Positions 1-8,975 of a stretch of 64,000 bases of DNA are shown here, in pieces. The stretch is from NCBI RefSeq assembly GCF_000746025.2, contig NZ_CP045798.1, forward strand, positions 248,001 to 312,000. The letters are read 5' to 3'. The notes below the pieces were generated by a model, which was not told the origin of the DNA, searched no databases, and saw only the letters and a list, made by a program, of their open reading frames with translations. The first letter of the stretch is position 1, and each line of letters begins with the position of its first letter. The translations under genes and the position numbers were made by a program. Source of the DNA: Thermanaerosceptrum fracticalcis (lineage in GTDB: Bacteria; Bacillota; Peptococcia; DRI-13).

Positions 1-1383
1 GAGCTGGTGATCTCTTACCCGGACGACAGGGGAAACATCAGGGGTTGTTATCTCTTTTCTTTGTCTGATCCTATGCACAGTTATAGTTTGAAATGGCTGG
101 TGACCAATAAGAGGCTGAATATTTATTATATCGTTTTATACGAAGGGGAATATGTTTGTACCGGTGTAAAATGTGTTTATCTTCCGGAGATTGTGTGTTA
201 TGAGCTCCTGCGTTATTTAGAAGGGAAAAAACCCCTTTTGTTTCCCAAATTTCATAACCATTCCCTTAGCGACGAGGTCTTGACAGAGGAAAGGTTAAGG
301 AGAGAAGCCTGGGGGTTTTATCTGGATTATACCGGTATGAAGAGCAGGATAGGTAGTTCCACGGATGCCGAAGAAATTATTTCCCGCCACATTCTCCACG
401 GTTTGGCCTGTTTGCAAAGGAGCAGGCGGCCTAAAATCAAAGAGGACATGCTTATCTTTTGGGTGGGACGTAAGATTAGTCTTAATCCCCACGATATACC
501 CAGCGAATATTATAGTGTCTATCTCTCCGGTGACTTATTAAGCGGCCATGCCTCCCGCGATCCGGTCAGGCATGTGATGGAAGAGGTTCTGGGGGAAATT
601 CCCGAGTACCGCGGAAGTTCCTGGGTTTGCCCTGTGGCTGAAGAAGGGGTTCCTCTGGTTGTGATCAGGAATAATCACCTGTACCGCCTGGAACTGTCGC
701 CGAACTTTTACAACTCTGCCCACCTCATCTTTCAAGAATGCAGCCTGCCTCACACCGGTTATCAAAGTTATTATCAGGAGGTCCTCAGCACCGGTAAGTA
801 TAACCGGTCCAATGCCAAGATTTATACCTTTCCTGATAAAAGCAGGGATAAAGGCGTCCAAACATTAGACGAGGTAAAACCCTTTTCCAGGGGCGATCTG
901 CTTAATATCATTGAAGAGGGGCGAGAAGAGAATTTATCCCGGATTTTCGCCACGCTCCCCCAGGTCCCCGGTAAAGATATGGACGAAATTGTCGTCTCCA
1001 TCTGCGAAAAGTTTAAAAAGAAGGCGGAACCGTACTTTCTCGCTTTTCTTGATGTGTCTGCTTTTCCCCTTAAAGCTGCAGCTATTATGGGCGTGGGTAT
1101 TCTGGAAAGTGTCAAGGCCATACCCAATCTCATCGAGATCATGAAAGGACCTGCACGGGAGGCAGTCTATGCCAAATATGCGCTGGGTATGATCGGAGAC
1201 CCTGCCTTTCCCTTTGTGGAGCCCCTTTTGCGTGACAGAAAAATGGACATACGCATCAGGGCCATTGAAACATTAAGTCTCATCGGTACGCGAGAGGCCT
1301 ATGCAGCTATTGAGAACATGCAAAAGGACCGCAGCGCCAAAGTGGAACAAGTGAGGAAGCGGGTATTAACACCGCTAAGCTAA
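1..1383 (+). CDS. HEAT-repeat protein, possibly 5'-incomplete
   Basis: The frame is open to the left edge of the window, and the first usable start is GTG at 7, so the N-terminus may lie outside. About 458 residues are visible. I do not recognise the N-terminal 340 residues. The last ~110 residues contain paired helices of the HEAT/PBS-lyase type (for example KYALGMIGDPAFPFVEPLL followed by RIRAIETLSLIGTREAY), usually protein-binding scaffolds. There is no signal peptide or membrane segment. It converges on the HAD phosphatase gene with a shared hairpin between them. The function is unknown; the HEAT assignment of the C-terminus is fairly secure. Confidence 0.7.
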   Translation, partial: ELVISYPDDRGNIRGCYLFSLSDPMHSYSLKWLVTNKRLNIYYIVLYEGEYVCTGVKCVYLPEIVCYELLRYLEGKKPLLFPKFHNHSLSDEVLTEERLRREAWGFYLDYTGMKSRIGSSTDAEEIISRHILHGLACLQRSRRPKIKEDMLIFWVGRKISLNPHDIPSEYYSVYLSGDLLSGHASRDPVRHVMEEVLGEIPEYRGSSWVCPVAEEGVPLVVIRNNHLYRLELSPNFYNSAHLIFQECSLPHTGYQSYYQEVLSTGKYNRSNAKIYTFPDKSRDKGVQTLDEVKPFSRGDLLNIIEEGREENLSRIFATLPQVPGKDMDEIVVSICEKFKKKAEPYFLAFLDVSAFPLKAAAIMGVGILESVKAIPNLIEIMKGPAREAVYAKYALGMIGDPAFPFVEPLLRDRKMDIRIRAIETLSLIGTREAYAAIENMQKDRSAKVEQVRKRVLTPLS

Positions 1384-1405
1384 AAGCCAACCCGGAGGTT
1401 GGCTT
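1384..1405. terminator. Hairpin between convergent genes
   Basis: A perfect 9-bp stem (AAGCCAACC / GGTTGGCTT) with a CGGA loop sits directly between the convergent HEAT and HAD genes. It could end transcription from both sides, although neither side has a long T tract. Confidence 0.6.
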
Positions 1406-1406
1406 A

Positions 1407-2063
1407 CTAATTGCTTACTTTTTGTTCTCGATGTTGGATGATAGTCAGGAGGTCCCTTAAATCCTGCAAAACATAAGTTGGTTTTTCCGCTGCCAGAGCC
1501 TCTGGCGGCAAAAGTGAATAGGAAACCAGGGCGCTGTCTACCCCGGCATTTCTGGCGCAGCGTAAGTCCATGGGGCTGTCTCCCACCATTAAGGCATGTG
1601 GGGCTTTCACCTTCATTTCTTTCAGTGCTTTTTCAATGGGTGCCGGATGGGGTTTGTGCTCTGGAATATCGTCGAGTCCGATAATCACTTCAAAAAAGGG
1701 GGTCAGCCTAAACAGTTCCAGGCCTTTTAAGGCTGAGGGTTTAAACTTGGAAGTGACAACACCCAGTTTTATTCCCATCTCATAAAGCTGGGCCAGGGTT
1801 TCCCGCACATGGGGAAAAATGGTGGTCAGTTCATCGTGTTTTAGCGCATTATGGGCCCGGTAAGTGGCAACCAATTCATCAACATTCTTTGGGGCAAAGC
1901 GGCTTAATGTCACTCGCAAGGGTTCTCCAAAATACGGTGTGAGTTCCTGGGGTTTAACTTGGATACCAAGATGCTTTTCCAGGGTATACTGAAAAGTATG
2001 AATGATTAAAGCATTGGTATTGAGTAAGGTCCCGTCTAAATCAAACAGGATGGCCTGGTACAT
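1407..2063 (-). CDS. HAD-family phosphatase (PpaX/phosphoglycolate phosphatase type)
   Basis: A haloacid-dehalogenase hydrolase of about 218 residues. Motif I is DLDGTLLNT near the N-terminus, with the nucleophilic Asp. Motif II is the Thr/Ser of GVVTSK, and motif III/IV is the MVGDSPMDLRCARNAG stretch. The size and sequence fit PpaX (pyrophosphatase acting on PPi from HPr-Ser phosphate) or phosphoglycolate phosphatase; the substrate cannot be decided from sequence. I place the start at the ATG at 2063 because GGAGGG lies 7 nt before it; a TTG at 2078 in the same frame lacks a site. No HPr kinase gene is nearby. Confidence 0.85.
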   Translation of the reverse strand: MYQAILFDLDGTLLNTNALIIHTFQYTLEKHLGIQVKPQELTPYFGEPLRVTLSRFAPKNVDELVATYRAHNALKHDELTTIFPHVRETLAQLYEMGIKLGVVTSKFKPSALKGLELFRLTPFFEVIIGLDDIPEHKPHPAPIEKALKEMKVKAPHALMVGDSPMDLRCARNAGVDSALVSYSLLPPEALAAEKPTYVLQDLRDLLTIIQHREQKVSN

Positions 2064-2156
2064 TTCTAATCCCTCCAAACATTTTCCCGATAATTGTACC
2101 CCTTATTAGAGGAGACCCGCAAGTGAAAAATAAAAAACCCTGCTGGAAAGAAATCC

Positions 2157-2223
2157 GGCAACTACCAACTACCAACTATCAACTATCAACTAGTAACTAA
2201 TAACTAGTAACTAGTAACTAATA
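2157..2223. repeat. Intergenic heptamer array
   Basis: Nine consecutive degenerate 7-mers of the types ACCAACT, ATCAACT, AGTAACT and AATAACT. This is one of at least ten such arrays in intergenic gaps of the window. No coding potential. It ends next to the probable right border of the IS110-type element. Confidence 0.8.
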
Positions 2224-2325
2224 CGAGGTGTTTAGCGTGAAAACATTCTCGACAAGCGTCGAAGACCCCTGAGCTTAAAAAAGGGTATAGCAAACAAGCC
2301 CTAACGGAAGCAGAGCGCAGAAAGA

Positions 2326-3585
2326 TTAAGCAGGCAGCGTGATATGTTCGGGGTTTACGATACCATGGGCAACCAAGAGTTTAGCAGCTTGCCTCAAAGC
2401 TTTCTCCTTTTGCTTATTGCGAAGCTCCACCGGCATATCAACATGGTAGAGGTCACAAGGATTGAAGACTTCACCTGATTGGAGCATATGATAAGTGGCT
2501 GTAAGTATCATTCTGGCAATGGCGATTATGGCTCGTTTCTTCCCTCGGCGCTTGGATATCCGCTCATATTTGATACGGTAGTAAGCGGAAGAATTCGATT
2601 TTACAGCGGCATGGGCTGCTTGCACGAGCGTGGGCTTGAGATAAACCCCGGCCCTCGTAATGCGAACGGACTTCTTTTTGCCTGCGGATTGATTGTTGCC
2701 GGGCGTTAGTCCCCCCCAGCAGCATAAGCGTTTCGAGGATGAGAACTGAGACATATCCGTACCAATTTCGGAGAGGATCGTAATGGCTATGTTACGGTCA
2801 ACTCCGGGAATGGTACACAGTAGGGCAATGGCGCTTTCCAAGGGTGCAGCCAACCGGGCGATGGTTTGGTCGAGGTCGGCAATGAGCTGCTCCACGAAAT
2901 CCAAGTGTTTGCGGACGAAACGGATGCGTGTCTTCTGTTCCGCAGACATTTGAAAACCCTCAATAGATTCGATGACCTCGTCGGCTTTCTTCTTCAAGGA
3001 GCGTTGCAGCAAGGAAACGCAATGTTTTGGATCGAAAGAATCCGAGTTTACAAGGTAGTCCGTGATGGAAGAGGCAGATTTGCCAAACATGTCGGAAACG
3101 ACAGCATCAAGGGCGACATTGCAAACGGTGAAAGCGTTCTGAAAGCGGTTCTTTTCGCTGGATTTACAGGAAACGAGCTTGAAGCGGTATCGCGTATACT
3201 CCCGCAAAATGCGGATGTTCTTGGACGGGATAAAGCTACCGGGAACCAGACCGAGGCGAAAAAGATCGCCGATCCACTTGGAATCCTTGACATCATCCTT
3301 GTTGCCCTTAACAGCAGCAACCCACTTGGGGTTGGCGACGGTAACCCGGATGCTGTCCTCCAGCAAATTGTATATGGGAACATAATACTTCCCGGTGCTC
3401 TCCATGCAAACGTCAAAGCAGTTGTTGTCAATCAGCCACTGCTTAAACGCCAGAATGGATTTGTTAAAGGTAGAAAAACGCTTTTTTTTGTAACTCGGAA
3501 CGATACCCTGCGTTGTGATGAGCGTAGCGACGAGAAATGTCTTGTGTACATCGACGCCACAACAGATGGGATAAACGATTCTCAG
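2326..3585 (-). CDS. IS110-family transposase (DEDD/RuvC-like plus Transposase_20)
   Basis: About 420 residues. The N-terminal RuvC-like domain starts with the family hallmark CCGVDVHK, whose Asp is the first acidic catalytic residue, and continues with DVCMESTGKYYVP. The C-terminal Transposase_20 domain has the helix-hairpin signature LLCTIPGVDRNIAITILSEIG and the catalytic-serine region CCWGGLTPGNNQSAGK. The best start is a rare CTG at 3583-3585, six nt after GGAGGG; the longer frame to 3645 has no ribosome site. The gene appears intact, so the element may still be active. In IS110-group elements the recombinase is guided by a bridge RNA encoded in the upstream non-coding end. Confidence 0.9.
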   Translation of the reverse strand: MRIVYPICCGVDVHKTFLVATLITTQGIVPSYKKKRFSTFNKSILAFKQWLIDNNCFDVCMESTGKYYVPIYNLLEDSIRVTVANPKWVAAVKGNKDDVKDSKWIGDLFRLGLVPGSFIPSKNIRILREYTRYRFKLVSCKSSEKNRFQNAFTVCNVALDAVVSDMFGKSASSITDYLVNSDSFDPKHCVSLLQRSLKKKADEVIESIEGFQMSAEQKTRIRFVRKHLDFVEQLIADLDQTIARLAAPLESAIALLCTIPGVDRNIAITILSEIGTDMSQFSSSKRLCCWGGLTPGNNQSAGKKKSVRITRAGVYLKPTLVQAAHAAVKSNSSAYYRIKYERISKRRGKKRAIIAIARMILTATYHMLQSGEVFNPCDLYHVDMPVELRNKQKEKALRQAAKLLVAHGIVNPEHITLPA

Positions 3586-3600
3586 AATTCTCCCTCCTTG

Positions 3601-3800
3601 CAATGAAATTGTGAGGGAGAAGACAGTGACTGGATCGCCGCACATTTAACGCTGAGTTAAAACAATGATTAGCGTGCGGCCTCATGGCACCACTTATTTG
3701 TGCTTGTAAGGCGATCCTTACACTGGTTTTTATACTGATTTAAGCCAAGAGGCAGTCTGCAACTCGCCTCACCGTGCTTTGTAGTGTGCCTTCTCCTCAG
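3601..3800 (-). ncRNA. Candidate bridge RNA region of the IS110 element
   Basis: The ~200 nt upstream of the transposase are non-coding and rich in complementary segments: GCCGC at 3637-3641 can pair with GCGGC at 3676-3680, with an inner ACGCT/AGCGT pairing, and GGATCGCC (3632-3639) is an inverted copy of GGCGATCC (3710-3717). IS110-group elements carry a bridge RNA here, with loops matching target and donor DNA. I infer the RNA from position and structure; its exact ends and guide loops are not resolved. Confidence 0.4.
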
Positions 3801-3888
3801 ACAGATTGTACTGTAATCAGGGTGGGTGTGCACCTGTTTTCATTACTATTTGTGTCGCCCGCACCGGCGGCGCGAGATGGAGGTTTTT

Positions 3889-4308
3889 ATGATAAACCTG
3901 CTTGTAACGGCAGCCATTATCCAAAAGGGTGATAGGATATTAATTGCCCAGCGCCTGGCCGGGGGAAAGCTGGCTAACAAGTGGGAATTCCCCGGGGGCA
4001 AAGTGGAAGCAGGGGAAGAACCCGAGTCCGCCTTGAAACGAGAGATTATGGAAGAACTGGGCTTTGAGATTGAGGTGGGTGATATTGCCGCCGTTATTAC
4101 CGAAAAAGAGGAAGAAAGAAATATCATTCTTTTGTATTATTACTGTTATCCTCTTGCCGGTTCACCCAGAGCCTTGGACTGTCAGGATTATCGCTGGGTA
4201 AGAATACCAGACTTAAAAGCTTTTGACTTTGCACCTGCCGATGCTAAAATGGTAAATAAATTATGCAAAAATTATATGGAAAAGAAGGTCTTTGTACTAC
4301 CAGGGTAG
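3889..4308 (+). CDS. mutT: Nudix hydrolase, MutT-like (8-oxo-dGTP diphosphatase type)
   Basis: A 139-residue single-domain Nudix protein. The Nudix box is complete: GGKVEAGEEP then REIMEELG, matching GX5EX7REUXEEXGU with all metal-binding glutamates. The short size and the WEFPGGK context are typical of MutT-type enzymes that hydrolyse oxidised dGTP to the monophosphate and protect DNA. The ATG at 3889 is preferred because GGAGG precedes it by 5 nt; the longer frame from 3826 begins in Cys/Arg-rich junk. The substrate assignment is by family only, since CTP- and other NTP-specific homologues look alike. Confidence 0.85.
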   Translation: MINLLVTAAIIQKGDRILIAQRLAGGKLANKWEFPGGKVEAGEEPESALKREIMEELGFEIEVGDIAAVITEKEEERNIILLYYYCYPLAGSPRALDCQDYRWVRIPDLKAFDFAPADAKMVNKLCKNYMEKKVFVLPG

Positions 4309-4403
4309 AATGTTGCCAAAATTTTAACGTAGTCAATTTTGAGTATTTACGGCAGGAAAACAAGAAGCTGTAAAAAATAGTTTTCACAAGGAGGAGTTGA
4401 TCC

Positions 4404-7109
4404 TTGAAGAAGTACCTCCACATCAATCATTACGTAAGTGTCATTGCGTTTCTGGCACTCATACCTATTGTCTTGCTGGGTTTTACCCTAACCTTCAACC
4501 TTATTCACGAAGGGGAAAACCTGAAAAGACAGCATTTAGCCCTGGCAGCCCACCTCTCCGGTGAGGTCCAAACCTTTTTTAACCAGCATGTTTTAGCTCT
4601 GGAAACTCTGGCTGCCGAAATGAAACAGCTCCATGTGCCGCCCGAGGAACTAAAAAAATTGGTAGGACAGGTGGCTAAACACTACCCCGGGTTTTCCGAA
4701 GTATATGTAGAAACAGCGGAATGGAATTTGAGTTCTAATACGGAGCATGTTCTTTTTGGAAAAGGGAAAGGCTGGGAAAGGCTGGAGAAGGAAAGGATGT
4801 CCTATTCCCAGTTTGGCAATGTTAAGGCGCTCTTTGGCTTAGAGGAAACATCAAGCGGCCGGCAGAGAAATATATTTCTTATCGTTCCTTTTTCTGCCCG
4901 CGGGTCAAGTTCCACGGGAATCATCGCGGCCACCCTGAATATGGAATACCTGGACAGGCTTTTACAGAAACAAAAAGTATATCCTTCCGGGTACTCCGTA
5001 CTGGTTGATGCCAATAACCTTGTGATCTATCATCCCGCCGTCCCCTCGCTGAACTTTAACGAAATGACTTTACCCGTTTTATCGGCTTTGCGCCAAGAGA
5101 CCCATGGCACTTATGAATATTACTCACCTATTTACCAGCGCACGGAAATTGCCAGCTTTGTTACCCTTTCACCCGCCGGCTGGGGGCTCTGGGTAGCTGC
5201 ACCCCGCCAGGAAGTAATTGCACCGGTATACAAGGCTGCCGGACTTTCCCTGGGTATCATAATCTTAGGCATTATTGTTATTGTGGTCATAAGACATCTT
5301 TTGCTTGTCAATATTTCCAAGCCTTTGAAACACCTGAACAAGGCCAGTTCGGAATTGGCCCAGGGGAATCTTGCTTACAGGGTTCACCTGGATAATAGCC
5401 TGCCCCTGGAAATATATGAACTTAGCAGTAATTTTAACTCTATGGCCCAAAGCCTGGAGGAGATAAACTTCCTTCTAAAAAAACACGGTGCGGATTTGGA
5501 GCATCGTGTGAAGACCCGGACCAGGGAACTGGTGAGGAAGAATAAGGAGCTGGCCGCTCTTTATGCGGTAGCTTCCTCAGTAAGCAGTACAAACAATCTG
5601 ATGGACGTGCTGCGTGATGTATTAGAGGAAATCAAGGCGCTTTTCGGGGTAGAAATATCTACAATATTTTTAAAAAACGAGGAAGAAAATGAACTAAAAC
5701 CGGCAATTTGGCGTATTGACTACCCCGACGGGGATAAATTGGTATATACTGATTACACCGGGAGTTTTAGCGAGCAGGTTATTAAAACCGGTACACCGAT
5801 TATCGTTGACAATATGGGGTCACATGAAGAACGGATTCCCATTTCTTTCCGTAAAACTAATCTCCGGTCGTTGATTAGTGTCCCCATTATTTATAACAAT
5901 AACATCTTAGGCGCCATTACCCTGTCCACCCGCCAGTTGGGACGCTTTTCTCAGGATGACCTCTCAATTTTACAGGCTATCAGCAGTCAGTTGGGGGTAG
6001 TGATCAGCAACGTATCCCTTTTCAATAAAATAAACCAGGAACATCATACCTTTTTAGCGGTCATCAACAGTATGCATGAGGGCTTAATCCTGGTAGACAC
6101 CAGGCAAAAGATAGTCTATGTCAATCCCGTATTTTTACAGATATTTCATCTGGAAAATGCGTCCTGGCAGGGTTTAGACGTAAAAGAACTATACCAGCAG
6201 GCCCATCCCGAAGTAAAAATAGTGATACCTGTCGCGGAAATGATGGAGGACTATTTTGAACAAAGGATTGGTCCGCCGCGGGAAGCAGCGGTAACGCACC
6301 GCGGGAAAACCCGTTATTACCTGATCCAGGGCTTCCCTGTTTCTTCAAGTGAAGGTTTCCTGGGTTATGGCTATATCACCCGGGATATTACGCGGGAAAA
6401 AGAGGTCGATTCCTTAAAAAATTCTATCCTTTCCACTGTTTCTCATGAACTGCGCACTCCCCTCACTACCATTCGCGGAAGTGCCGAATCCTTGCTGAGG
6501 CAGGACGTAGTGTGGAATCCCGGAGAACGTGATGAATTTATTCACGCTATCGTTAATGAAAGCCAGCGCTTAAGAGAATTAATTGACAATATTATGGATA
6601 TGTCTAAAATAGAGGCAGGTGTACTAAAATTAGATATACATTCTGCAGATGTTACTAAGGTCATTAACAGGGTTATCAACCGTTTTCAACAAAGGTATCC
6701 CGAGGCCAGGATCACCACGACTTATTCACGACACTTGCCCTTTGTACCATTGGATGAAAGAAGAATTGAACAGGTACTTAATAATCTCCTGGAAAATGCT
6801 ATTAAGTATTCACCGCCCCATCAAGTGATACACATTACTGCCGAATACCTTCCAGGGGAAAAGCACATTAAAGTAAGTGTGGCTGATCAGGGGATTGGGA
6901 TCGCTAAAGAACATCATCAGGCGATTTTTGAAAGATTTTACCGGGTGAACAGCAGCTGGACGCAAAAAATTGGGGGAAGTGGTGTGGGACTGGCCATTGC
7001 TAAAGGTATCATTGAGGCCCATGGCGGTTCTATTTGGGTGGAAAGCAGCTTGGGACACGGCAGTAAATTTTATTTCACGATACCATGTGAGTTGATAGAG
7101 GAGGAATGA
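4404..7109 (+). CDS. Membrane sensor histidine kinase (Cache-HAMP-GAF-PAS-HisKA-HATPase)
   Basis: A 901-residue sensor kinase. TM1 is at about 12-32, an extracellular Cache-like domain at about 40-280 (contains VLVDANNLVIYHPA), TM2 at about 286-308, HAMP at about 310-360, GAF at about 383-535, PAS at about 549-665, then HisKA with the phospho-acceptor His at about 681 (STVSHELRTPLTT) and an ATPase domain with N, G1 (DQGIGI) and G2 (GGSGVGLAI) boxes. The start is TTG at 4404 behind AAGGAGG. It is coupled to the response regulator gene downstream, so the two form a signalling pair. The ligand of the Cache domain and the cytosolic signal of GAF/PAS are unknown; the domain order resembles PhoR/ResE-type kinases with added sensors. 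Confidence 0.95.
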   Translation: MKKYLHINHYVSVIAFLALIPIVLLGFTLTFNLIHEGENLKRQHLALAAHLSGEVQTFFNQHVLALETLAAEMKQLHVPPEELKKLVGQVAKHYPGFSEVYVETAEWNLSSNTEHVLFGKGKGWERLEKERMSYSQFGNVKALFGLEETSSGRQRNIFLIVPFSARGSSSTGIIAATLNMEYLDRLLQKQKVYPSGYSVLVDANNLVIYHPAVPSLNFNEMTLPVLSALRQETHGTYEYYSPIYQRTEIASFVTLSPAGWGLWVAAPRQEVIAPVYKAAGLSLGIIILGIIVIVVIRHLLLVNISKPLKHLNKASSELAQGNLAYRVHLDNSLPLEIYELSSNFNSMAQSLEEINFLLKKHGADLEHRVKTRTRELVRKNKELAALYAVASSVSSTNNLMDVLRDVLEEIKALFGVEISTIFLKNEEENELKPAIWRIDYPDGDKLVYTDYTGSFSEQVIKTGTPIIVDNMGSHEERIPISFRKTNLRSLISVPIIYNNNILGAITLSTRQLGRFSQDDLSILQAISSQLGVVISNVSLFNKINQEHHTFLAVINSMHEGLILVDTRQKIVYVNPVFLQIFHLENASWQGLDVKELYQQAHPEVKIVIPVAEMMEDYFEQRIGPPREAAVTHRGKTRYYLIQGFPVSSSEGFLGYGYITRDITREKEVDSLKNSILSTVSHELRTPLTTIRGSAESLLRQDVVWNPGERDEFIHAIVNESQRLRELIDNIMDMSKIEAGVLKLDIHSADVTKVINRVINRFQQRYPEARITTTYSRHLPFVPLDERRIEQVLNNLLENAIKYSPPHQVIHITAEYLPGEKHIKVSVADQGIGIAKEHHQAIFERFYRVNSSWTQKIGGSGVGLAIAKGIIEAHGGSIWVESSLGHGSKFYFTIPCELIEEE

Positions 7110-7111
7110 GG

Positions 7112-7807
7112 ATGAAAAAACCTGTAGCTTTAGTGGTAGATGATGAATCCAATATTTTGCGCTTCGTACGGGTCAACCTGCGCGCAAGTGGTTTTGAGGT
7201 GGCTTCCGCCACAACGGGAACGGAAGCTCTGGAACAGTTCCATGCTGTGAATCCCAATGTGATTATTCTCGATATCATGCTTCCGGAAATAGACGGTTTA
7301 GAGGTCTGCCGCCGGATCAGGCAGGTTTCCGATGTACCTATCGTCATGATCACAGCTAAGAATGATATCCAGGATGCCGTGGAAGGATTAAATGCCGGAG
7401 CCGATGATTATATTACAAAGCCTTTTGCCGTAGAGGAGCTGTTGGCTCGCATTAATGCCGTATTACGCCGGGCTAAGGCCAATATTACCCAGACCAATAC
7501 GGATAAAATCAAAATTGGTAATTTACTGATTGACATGGCCCAGAGACAGGCAGTAATCAATGACCAGCCTGTGCATTTAACACCTACTGAGTTTAAGCTT
7601 TTAACCTATCTTGCCAACAATGTGGACAAGGTAGTACCCCATGAGGAACTCCTGATGGCCGTATGGGGCAGTGAATATAAGGAGTGCACCCACTACCTGC
7701 GCGTCAGCATCGGTAGATTACGGCAGAAGATTGAAGCTGACCCTGGTAATCCCGAGTATATTGTGACGTGCAGCGGTGTGGGTTATATGATTAGAAATGT
7801 AAAATAA
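7112..7807 (+). CDS. OmpR/PhoB-family response regulator
   Basis: A 231-residue partner of the upstream kinase. The receiver domain holds the acidic pair DD (VVDDESN), the phospho-acceptor Asp54 in ILDIMLPE, and Lys in TKPF. The C-terminal winged helix (LTPTEFKLLTYLANN to GVGYMIR) is the PhoB DNA-binding fold. Two in-frame ATGs occur: 7106 overlaps the kinase stop, but GGAGG is 7 nt before 7112, so I use the latter. Translational coupling implies balanced expression. Targets are not evident; an OmpR-type direct repeat search upstream of local genes was not conclusive. Confidence 0.95.
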   Translation: MKKPVALVVDDESNILRFVRVNLRASGFEVASATTGTEALEQFHAVNPNVIILDIMLPEIDGLEVCRRIRQVSDVPIVMITAKNDIQDAVEGLNAGADDYITKPFAVEELLARINAVLRRAKANITQTNTDKIKIGNLLIDMAQRQAVINDQPVHLTPTEFKLLTYLANNVDKVVPHEELLMAVWGSEYKECTHYLRVSIGRLRQKIEADPGNPEYIVTCSGVGYMIRNVK

Positions 7808-7814
7808 GTTTAAA

Positions 7815-7852
7815 GGGGCGAGGTAATTTTTTACCTCGTCATTGTTTTTTTC
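7815..7852 (+). terminator. Rho-independent terminator after the two-component pair
   Basis: Stem CGAGGTAA / TTACCTCG with a TTTT loop, followed by a run of T after CATTG. Confidence 0.85.
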
Positions 7853-7934
7853 GTTAGCAGTAGGAAAAAACGTGAAAGTGGCGAAATATTATAATATATA
7901 TTAAAAGATAGAGGGATAATTTGGAGGGAAAGAG

Positions 7935-8975
7935 ATGAATTTGGCAGAAGTGAGGGCCAAAGCTAAAGAGAAGCTGGCAGGTATTTGCCAGGTATGCAGG
8001 GTATGCGATGGTAGAGCCTGTGCCGGTCAAGTACCCGGTGTGGGCGGCATTGGTACCGGAAGCAGTTTTAAAAGAAATGTGGAGGCCCTGGCTAATTGTT
8101 TTCTCAATCTAAGGACCATGCATGATGTGGCAGACCCTTCACTAACCTGGGATTTTTTCGGAAACACTTTGAGGATGCCTGTCTTGGGTGCAGCCATAGG
8201 TGGCGGTAAACTCAATTATAAAGGGGTTATCAGTGACGAGGAACTGGCCGATGCCTTTATCAACGGGTGCCACCAGGCGGGGATCATAGGCCAAATTGGC
8301 GATGGGCCTGATTTAAGTATATTCAGGTACGGTTTGGAGAAAATTAACACGTTAAACGGTTGGGGTATCCCCATTATTAAACCCCGGGAACAGGAAGAAA
8401 TCATTAAACGGATTAAGATGGCTGAAGAAGCTGGCTGTAAAGCTGTGGGGATAGACATTGATGCTGCGGGATTAATTAATATGAGAGCAGCAGGGCAAAA
8501 GGTAGAACCTAAGACTTTAGCCCAACTCCAGGAAATAACGAAGGCGACCAAACTTCCCGTAATCCTTAAGGGTGTCATGACTCCGGAAGAAGCAGAGAAA
8601 GCGGTTCAGGCCGGAGCAAAGGCTATTGTTGTTTCTAACCACGGCGGGCGGGTCTTGGACTGGACACTGGGAACGGCTGAAGTATTGCCAGGCATAGCTT
8701 ACATGGTTAAAGGGAAAATTACTATCCTGATGGATGGCGGTATTCGTAACGGTTGGGATGTCTTGAAAGCCCTGGCCCTGGGGGCTGACGCTGTCATGAT
8801 GGGACGGCCTTTAGCCATTGGGGCTGTGGGTGCCGGTGCCCTGGGCGTGAAACTTGCCTTGGATCAGGTTTACAATGAGTTATACGTGGCTATGATTATG
8901 ACCGGTACGACTTCTGTCCATGATGTTCATTTTGACATCCTGCGGGAAAAAAGGGGGAGAGGTTTTGTCGATTGA
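7935..8975 (+). CDS. FMN-dependent alpha-hydroxy-acid dehydrogenase family protein
   Basis: 346 residues of the lactate oxidase/glycolate oxidase/IPP-isomerase-like TIM-barrel family. Visible signatures: ILKGVMTPEEAEKAVQAGA with the FMN-contacting Lys, VVSNHGGRVLDW with the active-site His and Arg, and the phosphate-binding MDGGIRNGWDVLKALALGAD. The N-terminus has several cysteines (CQVCRVCDGRAC), which is common in the clostridial subgroup and may bind a metal or cluster. It probably oxidises an L-2-hydroxy acid; the acceptor is unknown. A good site (GGAGGG) precedes the ATG. The sirtuin gene overlaps its end, so both are likely co-transcribed. Confidence 0.85.
   Translation: MNLAEVRAKAKEKLAGICQVCRVCDGRACAGQVPGVGGIGTGSSFKRNVEALANCFLNLRTMHDVADPSLTWDFFGNTLRMPVLGAAIGGGKLNYKGVISDEELADAFINGCHQAGIIGQIGDGPDLSIFRYGLEKINTLNGWGIPIIKPREQEEIIKRIKMAEEAGCKAVGIDIDAAGLINMRAAGQKVEPKTLAQLQEITKATKLPVILKGVMTPEEAEKAVQAGAKAIVVSNHGGRVLDWTLGTAEVLPGIAYMVKGKITILMDGGIRNGWDVLKALALGADAVMMGRPLAIGAVGAGALGVKLALDQVYNELYVAMIMTGTTSVHDVHFDILREKRGRGFVD

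Larger units (their letters stand above)
2224..3800 (-). mobile_element. IS110-family insertion sequence (borders approximate)
   Basis: Contains one transposase gene, with about 100 nt of non-coding DNA after it and roughly 200 nt of structured non-coding DNA before it. Family members lack terminal inverted repeats and usually make no target duplication, so I cannot fix the ends; those given are estimates between the heptamer array on the left and the mutT promoter region on the right. The insertion lies in intergenic DNA and breaks no gene. Confidence 0.55.

Noticed and set aside
2866-3606. 246-codon plus-strand frame opposite the IS110 transposase
   Set aside because: Antisense shadow of a clearly recognisable transposase; no ribosome site or domain.
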